Shown: piece by piece, positions 44,571-53,134 of the stretch | How positions within the stretch are numbered: the first letter of the stretch is position 1 | How the letters are laid out: every line of letters begins with the position of its first letter | Assembly: GCF_016612505.1 (NCBI RefSeq) | Contig: NZ_JAENRR010000023.1 | Coordinates: 1-64,000, forward strand | Origin: Carboxylicivirga marina | GTDB lineage: Bacteria; Bacteroidota; Bacteroidia; Bacteroidales; Marinilabiliaceae | Length of the DNA: 64,000 bases | Reading direction: 5' to 3' | Program-made: the position numbers and the translations under genes | Notes under the pieces: model-generated | What the model saw: only the letters and a program-made list of their open reading frames with translations | Database searches by the model: none | Told to the model about the DNA's origin: nothing

Positions 44571-44636
44571 GAGTAACCGTCGTATATGTAAAAAATATAA
44601 ACAAAGGCTTATCGAAACTCTCGATAAGCCTTTTTT
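44561..44636 (+). promoter_or_regulatory. trp attenuator: antiterminator and terminator
   Basis: Terminator stem AAAGGCTTATCGA (44603-44615) with TCGATAAGCCTTT (44621-44633), a perfect 13-bp pairing, 5-nt loop AACTC, then TTTTTT. Antiterminator: TGAGAGTT (44561-44568) can pair with AACTCTCG (44616-44623), using the terminator loop and the first bases of its right arm, so the two are mutually exclusive. TGAGAGTT overlaps the leader peptide stop, where a ribosome finishing translation would cover it. Confidence 0.72.
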
Positions 44637-44658
44637 AATTCCTTAAATTTAACCAAAC

Positions 44659-46074
44659 ATGGACACTATAAACATCAAAACAGTAGCATCACCAATACCG
44701 GCTAATGTGGCAGACGTAACTACGCCGGTTAGCTTATACTTAAAGCTACGAGATGCCTACCCAAATACCATATTACTTGAAAGTAGTGACTATCATGGAA
44801 GTAGTAACTCGCTCTCATTCATCTGTTTTAATCCCTTATATGAGTTTATTGCCGATAATGGTGAAGTTAGGCAAGGTGAAGCACACAAGGCACTTCAACC
44901 TATTGCCATTACTAAAGAAGATAATGTACCAGCGCTTTTAGATGCTTTTATTAAAAGCTTTCAGGTTGATAATAGTGATTGTCCAATTAAAGTTAATGGC
45001 CTGTTTGGCTACTCAACTTTTGATGCTGTTCAGTATTTTGATACACTTGAGTTTACAGCTGAGAAAAAAGAAGCTCATACAATTCCTGAATTGCGCTATA
45101 CTTTTTACAAATACATTGTAGCCTTTAATCATTTTACGAATCAACTTTATTTGATTGAAAACCTAAAGGACGGCGACGAAAGTTCAAGTCAACAAATTAT
45201 TTCTGAGTTTTATAACCGAACTATTCCAACGTTTCAATTCAAACCATCCAATAATGAGGTGTCGAATCTAAACGATGAGGAATACATGGCTATGGTCACA
45301 AAAGGAAAAGAGCATTGCTTTCGTGGCGATGTTTTCCAGATAGTTTTATCGCGCCAGTTTCGTCAGCAATTTTCCGGCGATGAGTTTAATGTCTATCGTG
45401 CACTACGCAATATTAATCCATCACCTTACTTGTTTTACTTCGATTATGGGAGTTACAAAATATTTGGTTCGTCGCCCGAAGCTCAATTGGTAATTGATAA
45501 CAATGTGGCCACCATTAACCCCATTGCCGGAACTTTCAAACGCACAGGTGATGATGTTAAAGATCAGGAGCTGGCTATTCAACTAAGCGAAGATGAAAAG
45601 GAGAATGCCGAGCATGTGATGTTAGTTGATTTAGCGCGAAACGATTTAAGTCGCAACTGTGAAAACGTGACTGTAAACACCTATAAAGAGGTGCAGTATT
45701 ACTCGCATGTATTACATTTAGTTTCCGATGTGAGCGGTGAATTACAAGATGGTTCTATTGCCTCACGAGTTATGGCAGATACCTTTCCAGCTGGTACTCT
45801 ATCAGGTGCTCCAAAATATAAGGCCATGCAGCTGATTGATTCCATCGAAAATCAGAATCGCGGTTATTACGGAGGATGTATTGGTAACATTGGCTTAGAT
45901 GGTAGTTTTAATCAGGCCATTATGATTCGCTCATTCTTGAGTAAAAACAATACTTTGTTTTATCAGGCCGGGGCAGGTGTAGTTAGCGAGTCCAAAGAGG
46001 AAAACGAACTACAGGAAGTCAATAATAAATTGGGAGCTTTAAAGAAAGCTATCCAAATGGCGCAAAATTTTTAA
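44659..46074 (+). CDS. trpE: Anthranilate synthase component I
   Basis: Makes anthranilate from chorismate and ammonia or glutamine (with TrpG). The chorismate-binding domain shows FRGDVFQIVLSRQFRQ, NPSPYLFYFDYGSYKIFGSSPEAQL, INPIAGTFKRTGDD, VMLVDLARNDLSRNC and TFPAGTLSGAPKYKAMQLID. The feedback-inhibition region LLESSDYHGSSNSLSFI is near residue 38-55. 471 aa. First gene of trpEGDCFBA, downstream of the attenuator. Confidence 0.95.
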   Translation: MDTINIKTVASPIPANVADVTTPVSLYLKLRDAYPNTILLESSDYHGSSNSLSFICFNPLYEFIADNGEVRQGEAHKALQPIAITKEDNVPALLDAFIKSFQVDNSDCPIKVNGLFGYSTFDAVQYFDTLEFTAEKKEAHTIPELRYTFYKYIVAFNHFTNQLYLIENLKDGDESSSQQIISEFYNRTIPTFQFKPSNNEVSNLNDEEYMAMVTKGKEHCFRGDVFQIVLSRQFRQQFSGDEFNVYRALRNINPSPYLFYFDYGSYKIFGSSPEAQLVIDNNVATINPIAGTFKRTGDDVKDQELAIQLSEDEKENAEHVMLVDLARNDLSRNCENVTVNTYKEVQYYSHVLHLVSDVSGELQDGSIASRVMADTFPAGTLSGAPKYKAMQLIDSIENQNRGYYGGCIGNIGLDGSFNQAIMIRSFLSKNNTLFYQAGAGVVSESKEENELQEVNNKLGALKKAIQMAQNF

Positions 46075-46174
46075 GTGAGGTAACAAGCATTATTGAAAGA
46101 GGCCGAAGATATATTTGATGCTTCTTTTACGCTAACTACTATAATACTAACCAAGCTGTTAATAGCTATCAATT

Positions 46175-46744
46175 ATGAAAATATTAGTTTTAGATAATTA
46201 CGACTCATTTACCTACAACCTTGTTCATTACGTAGAAGAGATTGTGGATGACAAAGTTGATGTGTTTCGCAACGATGAAATAAGTGTAGCTGATGTTTCA
46301 AAGTACGATAAGATATTGTTGTCTCCTGGGCCTGGTATTCCTGATGAAGCGGGCATTTTAAAAGAGCTTATTAAGACTTATGCCTCAAGCAAAAGTGTTT
46401 TCGGTGTCTGTTTAGGTTGTCAGGCCATTGCCGAAGTATTTGGAGGCAGTATCAGAAATCTTAATAAAGTGTATCATGGTGTTGCCACACCTGTTACTGT
46501 ATCAAATACCGATGAGTACATTTTTAAAGGCTTGCCTAAAAGTTTCAAAGCAGGTCGTTACCACAGTTGGGTAGTCAATGAAGAAGATTTACCTAAAGAA
46601 TTACTCATTACATCTAAAGAAGCCGAAGGACAGATAATGGGCTTAATGCATAAACAATACGATGTGCATGGCGTGCAGTTTCATCCCGAATCGGTGCTTA
46701 CAGAGCATGGTAAAGAGATGATTCGGAATTGGATAGAACATTAA
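46175..46744 (+). CDS. trpG: Anthranilate synthase component II (glutamine amidotransferase)
   Basis: Class I amidotransferase that delivers ammonia to TrpE. LDNYDSFTYNLVHYV is at residues 6-20, LLSPGPGIP near 48-56, the catalytic nucleophile is Cys79 (GVCLGCQAIAEVFGG), and VQFHPESVLTEHG near residue 165-177 carries the His-Glu pair. 189 aa, not fused to trpD. A 7-bp repeat array starts directly after its stop codon. Confidence 0.95.
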   Translation: MKILVLDNYDSFTYNLVHYVEEIVDDKVDVFRNDEISVADVSKYDKILLSPGPGIPDEAGILKELIKTYASSKSVFGVCLGCQAIAEVFGGSIRNLNKVYHGVATPVTVSNTDEYIFKGLPKSFKAGRYHSWVVNEEDLPKELLITSKEAEGQIMGLMHKQYDVHGVQFHPESVLTEHGKEMIRNWIEH

Positions 46745-46832
46745 GATGCTAGCCTCTAGGAAATAATTAATAGCTTTAAATGAAACGATTAACCAACTTG
46801 CTAGCTTCTAATCGCTAGCCTCTATCTACTAA
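46745..46832. repeat. 7-bp repeat array without gene between trpG and trpD
   Basis: GCTAGCC-TCTAGG (46748-46760), then about 40 bp, then GCTAGCT-TCTAATC-GCTAGCC-TCTATCT (46800-46827). The units match the TCTAGCY heptads that flank the four-helix-bundle gene at 55374. The array starts right after the trpG TAA (TAAG) and runs to within a few bases of the trpD ATG. Confidence 0.65.
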
Positions 46833-46836
46833 TAAG

Positions 46837-47835
46837 ATGAATATCAAACAAACCATAAAACAATTACTCAATCATAAAACGCTTTCACGACAGGAAGCGA
46901 AAGTGATATTGCTTAATATTGCTAAGGAGAGCTATAATAAATCAGAAGTGGTTGCTTTTCTCACGGTTTTTATGATGCGCCCCGTTACCGTTGAAGAACT
47001 CTCTGGTTTTAGGGATGCTTTATTGGAACTGTGTTTACGCATCGACTTATCCGATTTTAGAACGATTGATATGTGTGGGACTGGTGGCGATGGACAAAAC
47101 ACCTTTAATATTTCAACACTCGCTTCATTGGTTGTAGCCGGAGCTGGTGCCAAAGTATCAAAGCATGGTAATTATGGTGTTTCATCGTCGTGTGGTTCAT
47201 CAAATGTAATGGAATATCTGGGCTATCAGTTTACAAACAGTGAAAGCAAATTGAAGGAACAGCTCGACCAGGCAAACATCTGTTTTTTGCATGCCCCTCT
47301 GTTTCATTCGGCTATGAAGGCAGTGGGACCCATTCGCAAAGAATTGGGATTAAAAACTTTCTTCAATATGCTGGGGCCAATGGTGAATCCTTCTTTCCCC
47401 GAAAATCAATTGGTGGGCGTGTTTAGTCTGGAGTTGGCGCGTGTTTATCAATACATTTATCAGCAAACCAATAAGAACTATACCATTGTGCACGCTTTAG
47501 ATGGGTATGATGAAGTTTCATTGACTGGCGATTTTAAAGCGATTAGTAATTCTGGTGAGCATATATATTCACCTACTGATTTTAGTATGAAACAAATTGA
47601 GCCCACTGAAATATTTGGTGGCAACACAGTACCTGAAGCTGCTGAAATTTTTAAAACGGTATTGAATGGTAATGGCACTGAGGCAAAAAACAATGTGGTA
47701 ATTGCCAATGCTGGACTGGCCTTAAATTGCTATTATCCTGAAAAAGGATTAGAACAGAATATTGAATCAGCCCGCCAATCGTTGCTTGAAGGAAAAGCAG
47801 CTAAAGTATTATCCACCTTATTAAGTTTGTCATAA
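46837..47835 (+). CDS. trpD: Anthranilate phosphoribosyltransferase
   Basis: Attaches phosphoribosyl from PRPP to anthranilate. The phosphate-binding loop is CGTGGDGQNTFNISTLASLVVAGAGAKVSKHGNYGVSSSCGSSNVMEYLG (split here by description: CGTGGDG near residue 80, KHGNYGVSS near 108). The MKAVGPIRKELGLKTFFNMLGPMVNP core follows. 332 aa, full length. It starts 92 bp after trpG, a gap filled by the repeat array, and is followed closely by trpC. Confidence 0.95.
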   Translation: MNIKQTIKQLLNHKTLSRQEAKVILLNIAKESYNKSEVVAFLTVFMMRPVTVEELSGFRDALLELCLRIDLSDFRTIDMCGTGGDGQNTFNISTLASLVVAGAGAKVSKHGNYGVSSSCGSSNVMEYLGYQFTNSESKLKEQLDQANICFLHAPLFHSAMKAVGPIRKELGLKTFFNMLGPMVNPSFPENQLVGVFSLELARVYQYIYQQTNKNYTIVHALDGYDEVSLTGDFKAISNSGEHIYSPTDFSMKQIEPTEIFGGNTVPEAAEIFKTVLNGNGTEAKNNVVIANAGLALNCYYPEKGLEQNIESARQSLLEGKAAKVLSTLLSLS

Positions 47836-47847
47836 GCCCATAAAGAA

Positions 47848-48645
47848 ATGAACATCTTAGATAAAATAGTCGCACAAAAAAAGATTGAAGTACAGCAGGC
47901 TCTTAAGGCTGTTTCAAAGGAACAATTAATGGATCAGCCTTTGTTTAATGAGCCGGTGCCTTCGTTAAAAACTTCCATCGCCAGTCCCGAGAGGTCGGGT
48001 GTGATAACTGAGTTTAAGCGCCAATCGCCATCCAAAGGCATTATTAACGGCACATCTAAAGTTGAAGATGTCACAAAGGGCTACGAACAGGCTGGTTCAT
48101 CTGCATTATCAGTATTAACGGATACACAGTTTTTTGGTGGCAGCAATGCCGATTTAACGGCTGCACGTCGAGTGACGACTATTCCAATTCTGCGAAAGGA
48201 TTTTATTATTGACCCATACCAAGTGTACGAAGCTAAAGCCATTGGTGCCAGTGCCATTCTGCTTATTGCGGCTATTTTGGATGTTAATCAAGCCAAAGAA
48301 CTAGGAGCATTGGCTAATTATTTGGGAATGGAAGTGTTGATGGAATTACATGCGCCCGAAGAGGCTGATAAACTGAATCCCTTCGTTGATGTGGTGGGAA
48401 TTAATAATCGTAACCTGAAGACTTTTGAAGTAAACCTGGAGCAATCTATAAAGTTGGCGACATCGTTACCTGATGATAAATTAAAGATTTCCGAAAGTGG
48501 TATTCATTCGCCCGAGGATGTGTTTTTTCTTCGTAAGAATGGATTTGATGGTTTCTTAATTGGCGAGAACTTTATGAAGACTGATAATCCGGCACAGGCT
48601 TTTAATACGTTTGCCAAGGCCATTAGAATTAAGGAAAACGCTTAA
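47848..48645 (+). CDS. trpC: Indole-3-glycerol phosphate synthase
   Basis: TIM barrel closing the indole ring. VITEFKRQSPSKGII (catalytic Lys) is near residue 52-66, ALSVLTDTQFFGGS near 86-99, ILRKDFIIDPYQVYEA near 113-128, VGINNRNLKTFEVNL near 180-194, and SESGIHSPEDV near 215-225. 265 aa, monofunctional (not fused to trpF). It lies 12 bp after trpD. Confidence 0.96.
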   Translation: MNILDKIVAQKKIEVQQALKAVSKEQLMDQPLFNEPVPSLKTSIASPERSGVITEFKRQSPSKGIINGTSKVEDVTKGYEQAGSSALSVLTDTQFFGGSNADLTAARRVTTIPILRKDFIIDPYQVYEAKAIGASAILLIAAILDVNQAKELGALANYLGMEVLMELHAPEEADKLNPFVDVVGINNRNLKTFEVNLEQSIKLATSLPDDKLKISESGIHSPEDVFFLRKNGFDGFLIGENFMKTDNPAQAFNTFAKAIRIKENA

Positions 48646-48658
48646 GTATCGTTCTGTT

Positions 48659-49291
48659 ATGAATCAAACCCCCGAAATAAAAGTTTGCGGAATGCGGAAT
48701 GCGCAAAACATTGCAGATCTCATAAAGCTAAAGCCAGATTACATGGGTTTTATCTTTTATGAGAAATCGCCACGCTACATTGCACAAGCACCCGATGTCG
48801 ATTTTGATAACAGTATTAAAAAAGTAGGTGTTTTTGTTAATGCCAGCGAGCGCACTATTAACGAAAAGCGCATTCAGTTTGGCTTAGACATAATACAGCT
48901 ACATGGCGACGAAAGTCCTGAATTATGCTACTTGATAAAACAATCCGGAGTGCAAGTGATGAAAGTGTTTCGTGTCGATGATGATTTTGATTTTCAGATA
49001 ACAAGGCGCTACCAGGATTATTGCGACTATTTTTTATTTGATACGCAAACTAAAGCTTTTGGTGGAAGTGGAACGAAATTTAATTGGCGATTATTAGAAC
49101 AATATAACAATGCTCGCCCTGTGTTTTTGAGTGGTGGTATTGGGCCCAATGATGTTGAAAGTATTACCAGCATTAAAGGCCTTAATCTTAAAGCCATTGA
49201 TGTGAACAGTAAATTTGAAACCGAACCAGCATTGAAAGACATTGAACGTCTGGCCGGTTTTATCAATAATATTAGAAAACCTGAAGCTTAA
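48659..49291 (+). CDS. trpF: Phosphoribosylanthranilate isomerase
   Basis: TIM-barrel isomerase acting between TrpD and Trp[13 protein letters not shown] (catalytic Cys) opens the protein, [13 protein letters not shown] is near residue 30, [12 protein letters not shown] near 82-93, [19 protein letters not shown] near 128-146 (catalytic Asp), and [15 protein letters not shown] near 156-170. I take the ATG at 48659, 13 bp after the trpC stop; the earlier frame start at 48611 overlaps trpC. Its stop overlaps the trpB start by one base. Confidence 0.94.
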   Translation: MNQTPEIKVCGMRNAQNIADLIKLKPDYMGFIFYEKSPRYIAQAPDVDFDNSIKKVGVFVNASERTINEKRIQFGLDIIQLHGDESPELCYLIKQSGVQVMKVFRVDDDFDFQITRRYQDYCDYFLFDTQTKAFGGSGTKFNWRLLEQYNNARPVFLSGGIGPNDVESITSIKGLNLKAIDVNSKFETEPALKDIERLAGFINNIRKPEA

Positions 49292-50484
49292 TGAGTACAC
49301 GAAATAAATATCAGGCAGATGAGAATGGCATGTATGGCCAATTCGGTGGGGCATACATACCAGAGATGCTATATCCAAACATCGAAAATCTTAAAGCGGT
49401 TTATGAAGACATTATTGGCTCTGCAGCTTTTCAACAAGAATACAAATCACTTTTAAAAGATTATGTAGGGCGGCCGTCACCTTTGTATCTGGCCAAACGA
49501 TTATCCGAAAAATACCAGACCAATATTTATCTTAAACGTGAAGATTTAAACCACACAGGTGCACACAAAATTAATAACACTGTTGGGCAAATTTTGATTG
49601 CAAAGCACATGGGTAAGGAGCGCATTATTGCCGAAACTGGTGCTGGCCAGCATGGTGTTGCATCGGCAACGGCTTGTGCACTTATGGGATTAAAATGCGT
49701 GGTGTACATGGGTGAGGTGGATATTAAACGACAAGCTCCAAATGTGGCACGTATGAAGATGCTTGGTGCTGAAGTAAAAGCTGCGACGTCAGGTAGTAGA
49801 ACTTTAAAAGATGCCACTAACGAAGCCTTGCGCGATTGGATTTGTAATCCTGAAGATACCTTTTATTTGATTGGTTCGGTGGTGGGGCCACATCCATACC
49901 CAGATATGGTAGCGCGCTTACAGGCAGTTATCAGCGAAGAAATAAAGCAACAGATTAGTGAGAAAACCAATAAAGACTATCCGGATTATGTCATAGCATG
50001 TGTTGGAGGTGGTAGTAATGCAGCGGGTTCGTTCTATCATTTTCTGGATGATGAACGTGTGAAACTGGTTGCAGTTGAAGCCTCGGGCATGGGTGTTGAT
50101 TCGGGCGAAACAGCGGCTACCATTGCATTGGGCGATATGGGCATTATCCATGGCAGCAAAACTTACTTAATGCAAAGCGATGATGGACAGATAACTGAAC
50201 CTTATTCCATTTCAGCTGGATTGGACTATCCGGGGATTGGACCTCAGCATGCTCATTTGTTTGATACTAACAGGGCGCAATTTCTGTCGGCCACCGATAA
50301 GGAGGCTTTAGATGCTGCTTTGCAATTAACACAGTTGGAGGGTATTATTCCGGCGCTTGAATCGTCGCATGCCCTGGCGGCATTGGATAAAATGACCTTT
50401 AGTGAAAATGATTCAGTTGTGATTACCCTTTCAGGTAGAGGGGATAAAGACATGGCAACATATATGGAACGCTTCGGATTTTAA
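49291..50484 (+). CDS. trpB: Tryptophan synthase beta chain
   Basis: PLP enzyme that joins indole and serine. [12 protein letters not shown] starts the protein. The catalytic Lys93 is in [33 protein letters not shown] is near residue 114-131, the PLP phosphate loop [15 protein letters not shown] near 233-247, and [14 protein letters not shown] near 311-324. 397 aa. The start overlaps the stop of trpF (TAATG). Confidence 0.97.
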   Translation: MSTRNKYQADENGMYGQFGGAYIPEMLYPNIENLKAVYEDIIGSAAFQQEYKSLLKDYVGRPSPLYLAKRLSEKYQTNIYLKREDLNHTGAHKINNTVGQILIAKHMGKERIIAETGAGQHGVASATACALMGLKCVVYMGEVDIKRQAPNVARMKMLGAEVKAATSGSRTLKDATNEALRDWICNPEDTFYLIGSVVGPHPYPDMVARLQAVISEEIKQQISEKTNKDYPDYVIACVGGGSNAAGSFYHFLDDERVKLVAVEASGMGVDSGETAATIALGDMGIIHGSKTYLMQSDDGQITEPYSISAGLDYPGIGPQHAHLFDTNRAQFLSATDKEALDAALQLTQLEGIIPALESSHALAALDKMTFSENDSVVITLSGRGDKDMATYMERFGF

Positions 50485-50486
50485 TT

Positions 50487-51254
50487 ATGAATAGATTACA
50501 ACAACTTTTTAGAGATAAAAAAGATATTTGCTCGGTGTATTTTACGGCTGGGTATCCTAATATAGATGATACCTTGCCAGTACTTAAGGCATTGGAGGAT
50601 GCAGGCACTGACCTGGTAGAATTGGGCATGCCATTCTCTGACCCATTGGCTGATGGACCAACTATACAGGCCAGTAGTGAGCAGGCTTTGGAAAATGGCA
50701 TGAGTATTAAACGATTGTTTGAGCAAATCAAAGACATGCGTCAAACCATATCGATGCCGGTTGTCCTGATGGGCTATTTTAATCCGGTTTTTAAATATGG
50801 GATTGAGAATTTTATTGCTAAATGTAAAGAGGTGGGCGTTGATGGGCTCATCTTGCCAGATTTACCTTTTGATGAATACCGTGAGAAGTACCTGGAGTTA
50901 TTCGAAGAGGCTGGTATTGCCAACATCTTTTTAATCACGCCTCAAACATCCGATGAACGAATAAAACTAATTGATGCGAATAGCAATGGCTTCATATATG
51001 TCGTCTCATCTGCTTCAGTAACAGGTGCTAAAAAGGAAGTTGAGCAGGGACAAATTAACTATTTTAATCGGGTGAATAATATTGGGTTACAATCACCACG
51101 ACTGATTGGTTTTGGTATAAGTAACCGTTCAACTTTTAAAACCGCTTGCCAACATGCCTCAGGCGCTATAATAGGTAGTGCTTTTGTAAAACTCATTGGA
51201 GAACATGGAGCTGAAGGCAGCAAAATAGAGGAATTTATTAAAAGTATTAAGTAA
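50487..51254 (+). CDS. trpA: Tryptophan synthase alpha chain
   Basis: TIM barrel that cleaves indole-3-glycerol phosphate and passes indole to TrpB. YFTAGYPNIDDTLPVLKAL is near residue 18, VELGMPFSDPLADGPTIQASSEQAL near 47-71 (catalytic Glu), DGLILPDLPFDEY near 120-132 (catalytic Asp), and IYVVSSASVTGAK near 170-182. 255 aa. Two bases after trpB, last gene of the trp operon. Confidence 0.96.
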   Translation: MNRLQQLFRDKKDICSVYFTAGYPNIDDTLPVLKALEDAGTDLVELGMPFSDPLADGPTIQASSEQALENGMSIKRLFEQIKDMRQTISMPVVLMGYFNPVFKYGIENFIAKCKEVGVDGLILPDLPFDEYREKYLELFEEAGIANIFLITPQTSDERIKLIDANSNGFIYVVSSASVTGAKKEVEQGQINYFNRVNNIGLQSPRLIGFGISNRSTFKTACQHASGAIIGSAFVKLIGEHGAEGSKIEEFIKSIK

Positions 51255-51304
51255 AAGTCAAAAGACTATCGAACATTAACCAACATCACACAAAGTATTA
51301 GAAA

Positions 51305-52162
51305 ATGCAAAACACCGCTATCATTCGCATTCACTGTCCTGACCAGCCAGGGATTGTTTCCAGAGTAACCAATTTCATCAGTACCCATAATGGTAATATC
51401 TTGTTTCTCGATCAGCATACCGATAGAGCAGAGAAGCGTTTCTTTATGCGGGTAGAATGGGATTTGGATGGTTTTGCCATTGATGCTAATTCCATTGAAG
51501 AAGTTTTTACGCGAGCCATTGCAGAACCTATGGAAATGGTTTGGACACTTAACTTTTCATCACAAATACCACGCATGGCGATATTTGTATCGCGAGCATC
51601 TCATTGTTTATATGATTTACTGGCTCGATACAGTGCCGGTGAGTTAAATGTGGAAATTCCATTGATTATCAGTAATCATAAAGATTTGGAGATTGTGGCC
51701 AAGCAATTTGATATTCCATACTACCATTTGCCGCTGACAAAAGAAAACAAAGCAGAAACAGAAGCAGAGCAGATTCGTTTGTGTAGTGAATATAAAGTGG
51801 ATTTTATTGTGTTGGCACGTTACATGCAAATTTTATCTCCCGAATTTAATGCACAATACCCAGATAGGATAATCAATATTCATCACTCTTTTTTACCTGC
51901 TTTTGCAGGTGCTAAGCCATACCATGCAGCACACTCGCGTGGTGTAAAGCTTATTGGGGCAACAGGACATTATGTGACTTCAGATTTGGATGCTGGACCA
52001 ATTATTGAACAAGATGTTGTAAAGATTTCACATCATGATACTGTAAAGAGTCTGGTTCAAAAAGGAAAAGATGTTGAGAAAATGGTTTTATCAAGAGCAG
52101 TGCAGGCACATATCGAACGAAAGACATTGGTATATAAAAATAAAACCATCATATTCGCCTAA
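51305..52162 (+). CDS. purU: Formyltetrahydrofolate deformylase
   Basis: Hydrolyses 10-formyl-THF to formate and THF, supplying formate for purine synthesis and balancing one-carbon units. An N-terminal ACT domain (about 1-80, IRIHCPDQPGIVSRVTNFI) precedes the formyltransferase domain (about 85-280) with MAIFVSRASHCLYDLL, VLARYMQIL, INIHHSFLPAFAGAKPYHAA (catalytic His and nearby Asp in GHYVTSDLDAGPIIEQD). 285 aa. Fifty bp after trpA, possibly in the same transcript. Confidence 0.95.
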   Translation: MQNTAIIRIHCPDQPGIVSRVTNFISTHNGNILFLDQHTDRAEKRFFMRVEWDLDGFAIDANSIEEVFTRAIAEPMEMVWTLNFSSQIPRMAIFVSRASHCLYDLLARYSAGELNVEIPLIISNHKDLEIVAKQFDIPYYHLPLTKENKAETEAEQIRLCSEYKVDFIVLARYMQILSPEFNAQYPDRIINIHHSFLPAFAGAKPYHAAHSRGVKLIGATGHYVTSDLDAGPIIEQDVVKISHHDTVKSLVQKGKDVEKMVLSRAVQAHIERKTLVYKNKTIIFA

Positions 52163-52193
52163 CTAAAATATTTTCAAATTTTATTTTCAACCC

Positions 52194-52712
52194 ATGAAAC
52201 AGTTTGTATTAATTATCTCAATTACATTAATAAGTTTATCCGTTTTTGCACAAACACCAGATGAGCGCGGTTACATAGTTAAGATTGGTGATCCGGCTCC
52301 TGATTTTGAAATGACTTTAACAGATGGTAGCATTGTTAAACTATCCGATTTGCGCGGAAGTGTTGTGATGCTTCAATTTACAGCCAGCTGGTGTGGTGTT
52401 TGTCGAAAAGAGATGCCTCATATCGAAAAGGATATATGGCAAGCCTTTAAAGATAAAGGTCTAAAGGTGTTTGGCGTAGACCGAGATGAGCCTAAAGAAA
52501 AAGCATTGGAGATGATCGAATCAACAGGCATCACTTATCCGATGGGATTAGATGATAATGCTGATATTTTTGGCTTATATGCCGATAAAAAATCCGGTGT
52601 AACCCGTAATGTTTTAATAGATAAAGAGGGTGAAATTATTTTCTTAACCCGCTTATTTAATAAAGAAGAGTTTGGAGAGTTGGTGAGGAGGATTGGTGAG
52701 GAGATGGAGTAA
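52194..52712 (+). CDS. Secreted TlpA/peroxiredoxin-like thiol protein
   Basis: A 172-aa thioredoxin-fold protein with a signal peptide (MKQFVLIISITLISLSVFAQ), so it works in the periplasm. The active-site pair is Cys67 and Cys70 in ASWCGVCRKEMPH, typical of TlpA/ResA reductants. The AhpC/TSA-like frame (GDPAPDFEMTLTDGSIVKLSDLRG) is present. A thiol-disulfide exchange role is likely. The stop codon TAA is immediately followed by the left repeat array of cassette 1, which overlaps it by a base. Confidence 0.9.
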   Translation: MKQFVLIISITLISLSVFAQTPDERGYIVKIGDPAPDFEMTLTDGSIVKLSDLRGSVVMLQFTASWCGVCRKEMPHIEKDIWQAFKDKGLKVFGVDRDEPKEKALEMIESTGITYPMGLDDNADIFGLYADKKSGVTRNVLIDKEGEIIFLTRLFNKEEFGELVRRIGEEME

Positions 52713-52741
52713 GTCCGAAGCGATGAGTCCGAAGTCCGAAG
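52712..52741. repeat. Left 7-bp repeat array of cassette 1 (AGTCCGA units)
   Basis: Three AGTCCGAAG copies (52712-52720, 52726-52734, 52733-52741) on a 7-bp period, starting in the TAA of the upstream gene (TAAG). The inverted counterpart is at 53157-53187. Confidence 0.8.
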
Positions 52742-52781
52742 CAATAGCTGGTATTTCACCGAAATTATTAACTAACCTTAT

Positions 52782-53132
52782 ATGAAAACATTTAGAGAAT
52801 TAATAGTATGGCAGAAGTCGATGGATTTGGTTACAGAAATTTATGAGGAGGCCAAGACTTTTCCAGAGGAAGAAAAATTCGGTTTGACAAATCAAATAAG
52901 GAGAGCTTCGGTATCAATCCCATCGAATATTGCTGAAGGTTTTGGTAGAAAGTTTGATGGTGATTTTGCTAGGTTTATGTCGATCGCCATGGGCTCAAAT
53001 TATGAAGTTCAAACCCAATTAGAGATAGCGAGAAATGTTGGTTTTATAGTAAATGAACAGCTCGTTATATTAATTGAGAAATTAGAAGCCATAGATAAGA
53101 TGCTAAAAGGTTTAAAGTCTAAATTGAAATAA
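52782..53132 (+). CDS. Four-helix-bundle protein (23S rRNA IVP family), cassette 1
   Basis: A 116-aa cytoplasmic four-helix bundle of the family named for proteins encoded in 23S rRNA intervening sequences (TIGR02436/PF05635), related to the Avd protein of diversity-generating retroelements. The signature RRASVSIPSNIAEGFGRK is at residues about 40-58, after an N-terminal FRELIVWQKSMDLV. Function unknown. It is inserted between the thioredoxin-like gene and hisH, enclosed by inverted heptad arrays. Its stop is only 2 bp before the hisH start. It is only moderately similar to the second copy at 55374, sharing the RASVSIPSNIAEG core, so the two are separate acquisitions. Confidence 0.88.
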   Translation: MKTFRELIVWQKSMDLVTEIYEEAKTFPEEEKFGLTNQIRRASVSIPSNIAEGFGRKFDGDFARFMSIAMGSNYEVQTQLEIARNVGFIVNEQLVILIEKLEAIDKMLKGLKSKLK

Positions 53133-53134
53133 AA

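Noticed and set aside
46745-46832. CRISPR array
   Set aside because: Units are 7 bp with no regular unique spacers and no cas genes nearby.
52782-53132. Part of a diversity-generating retroelement (Avd-like protein)
   Set aside because: No reverse transcriptase, template repeat or variable repeat is visible around either four-helix-bundle gene.
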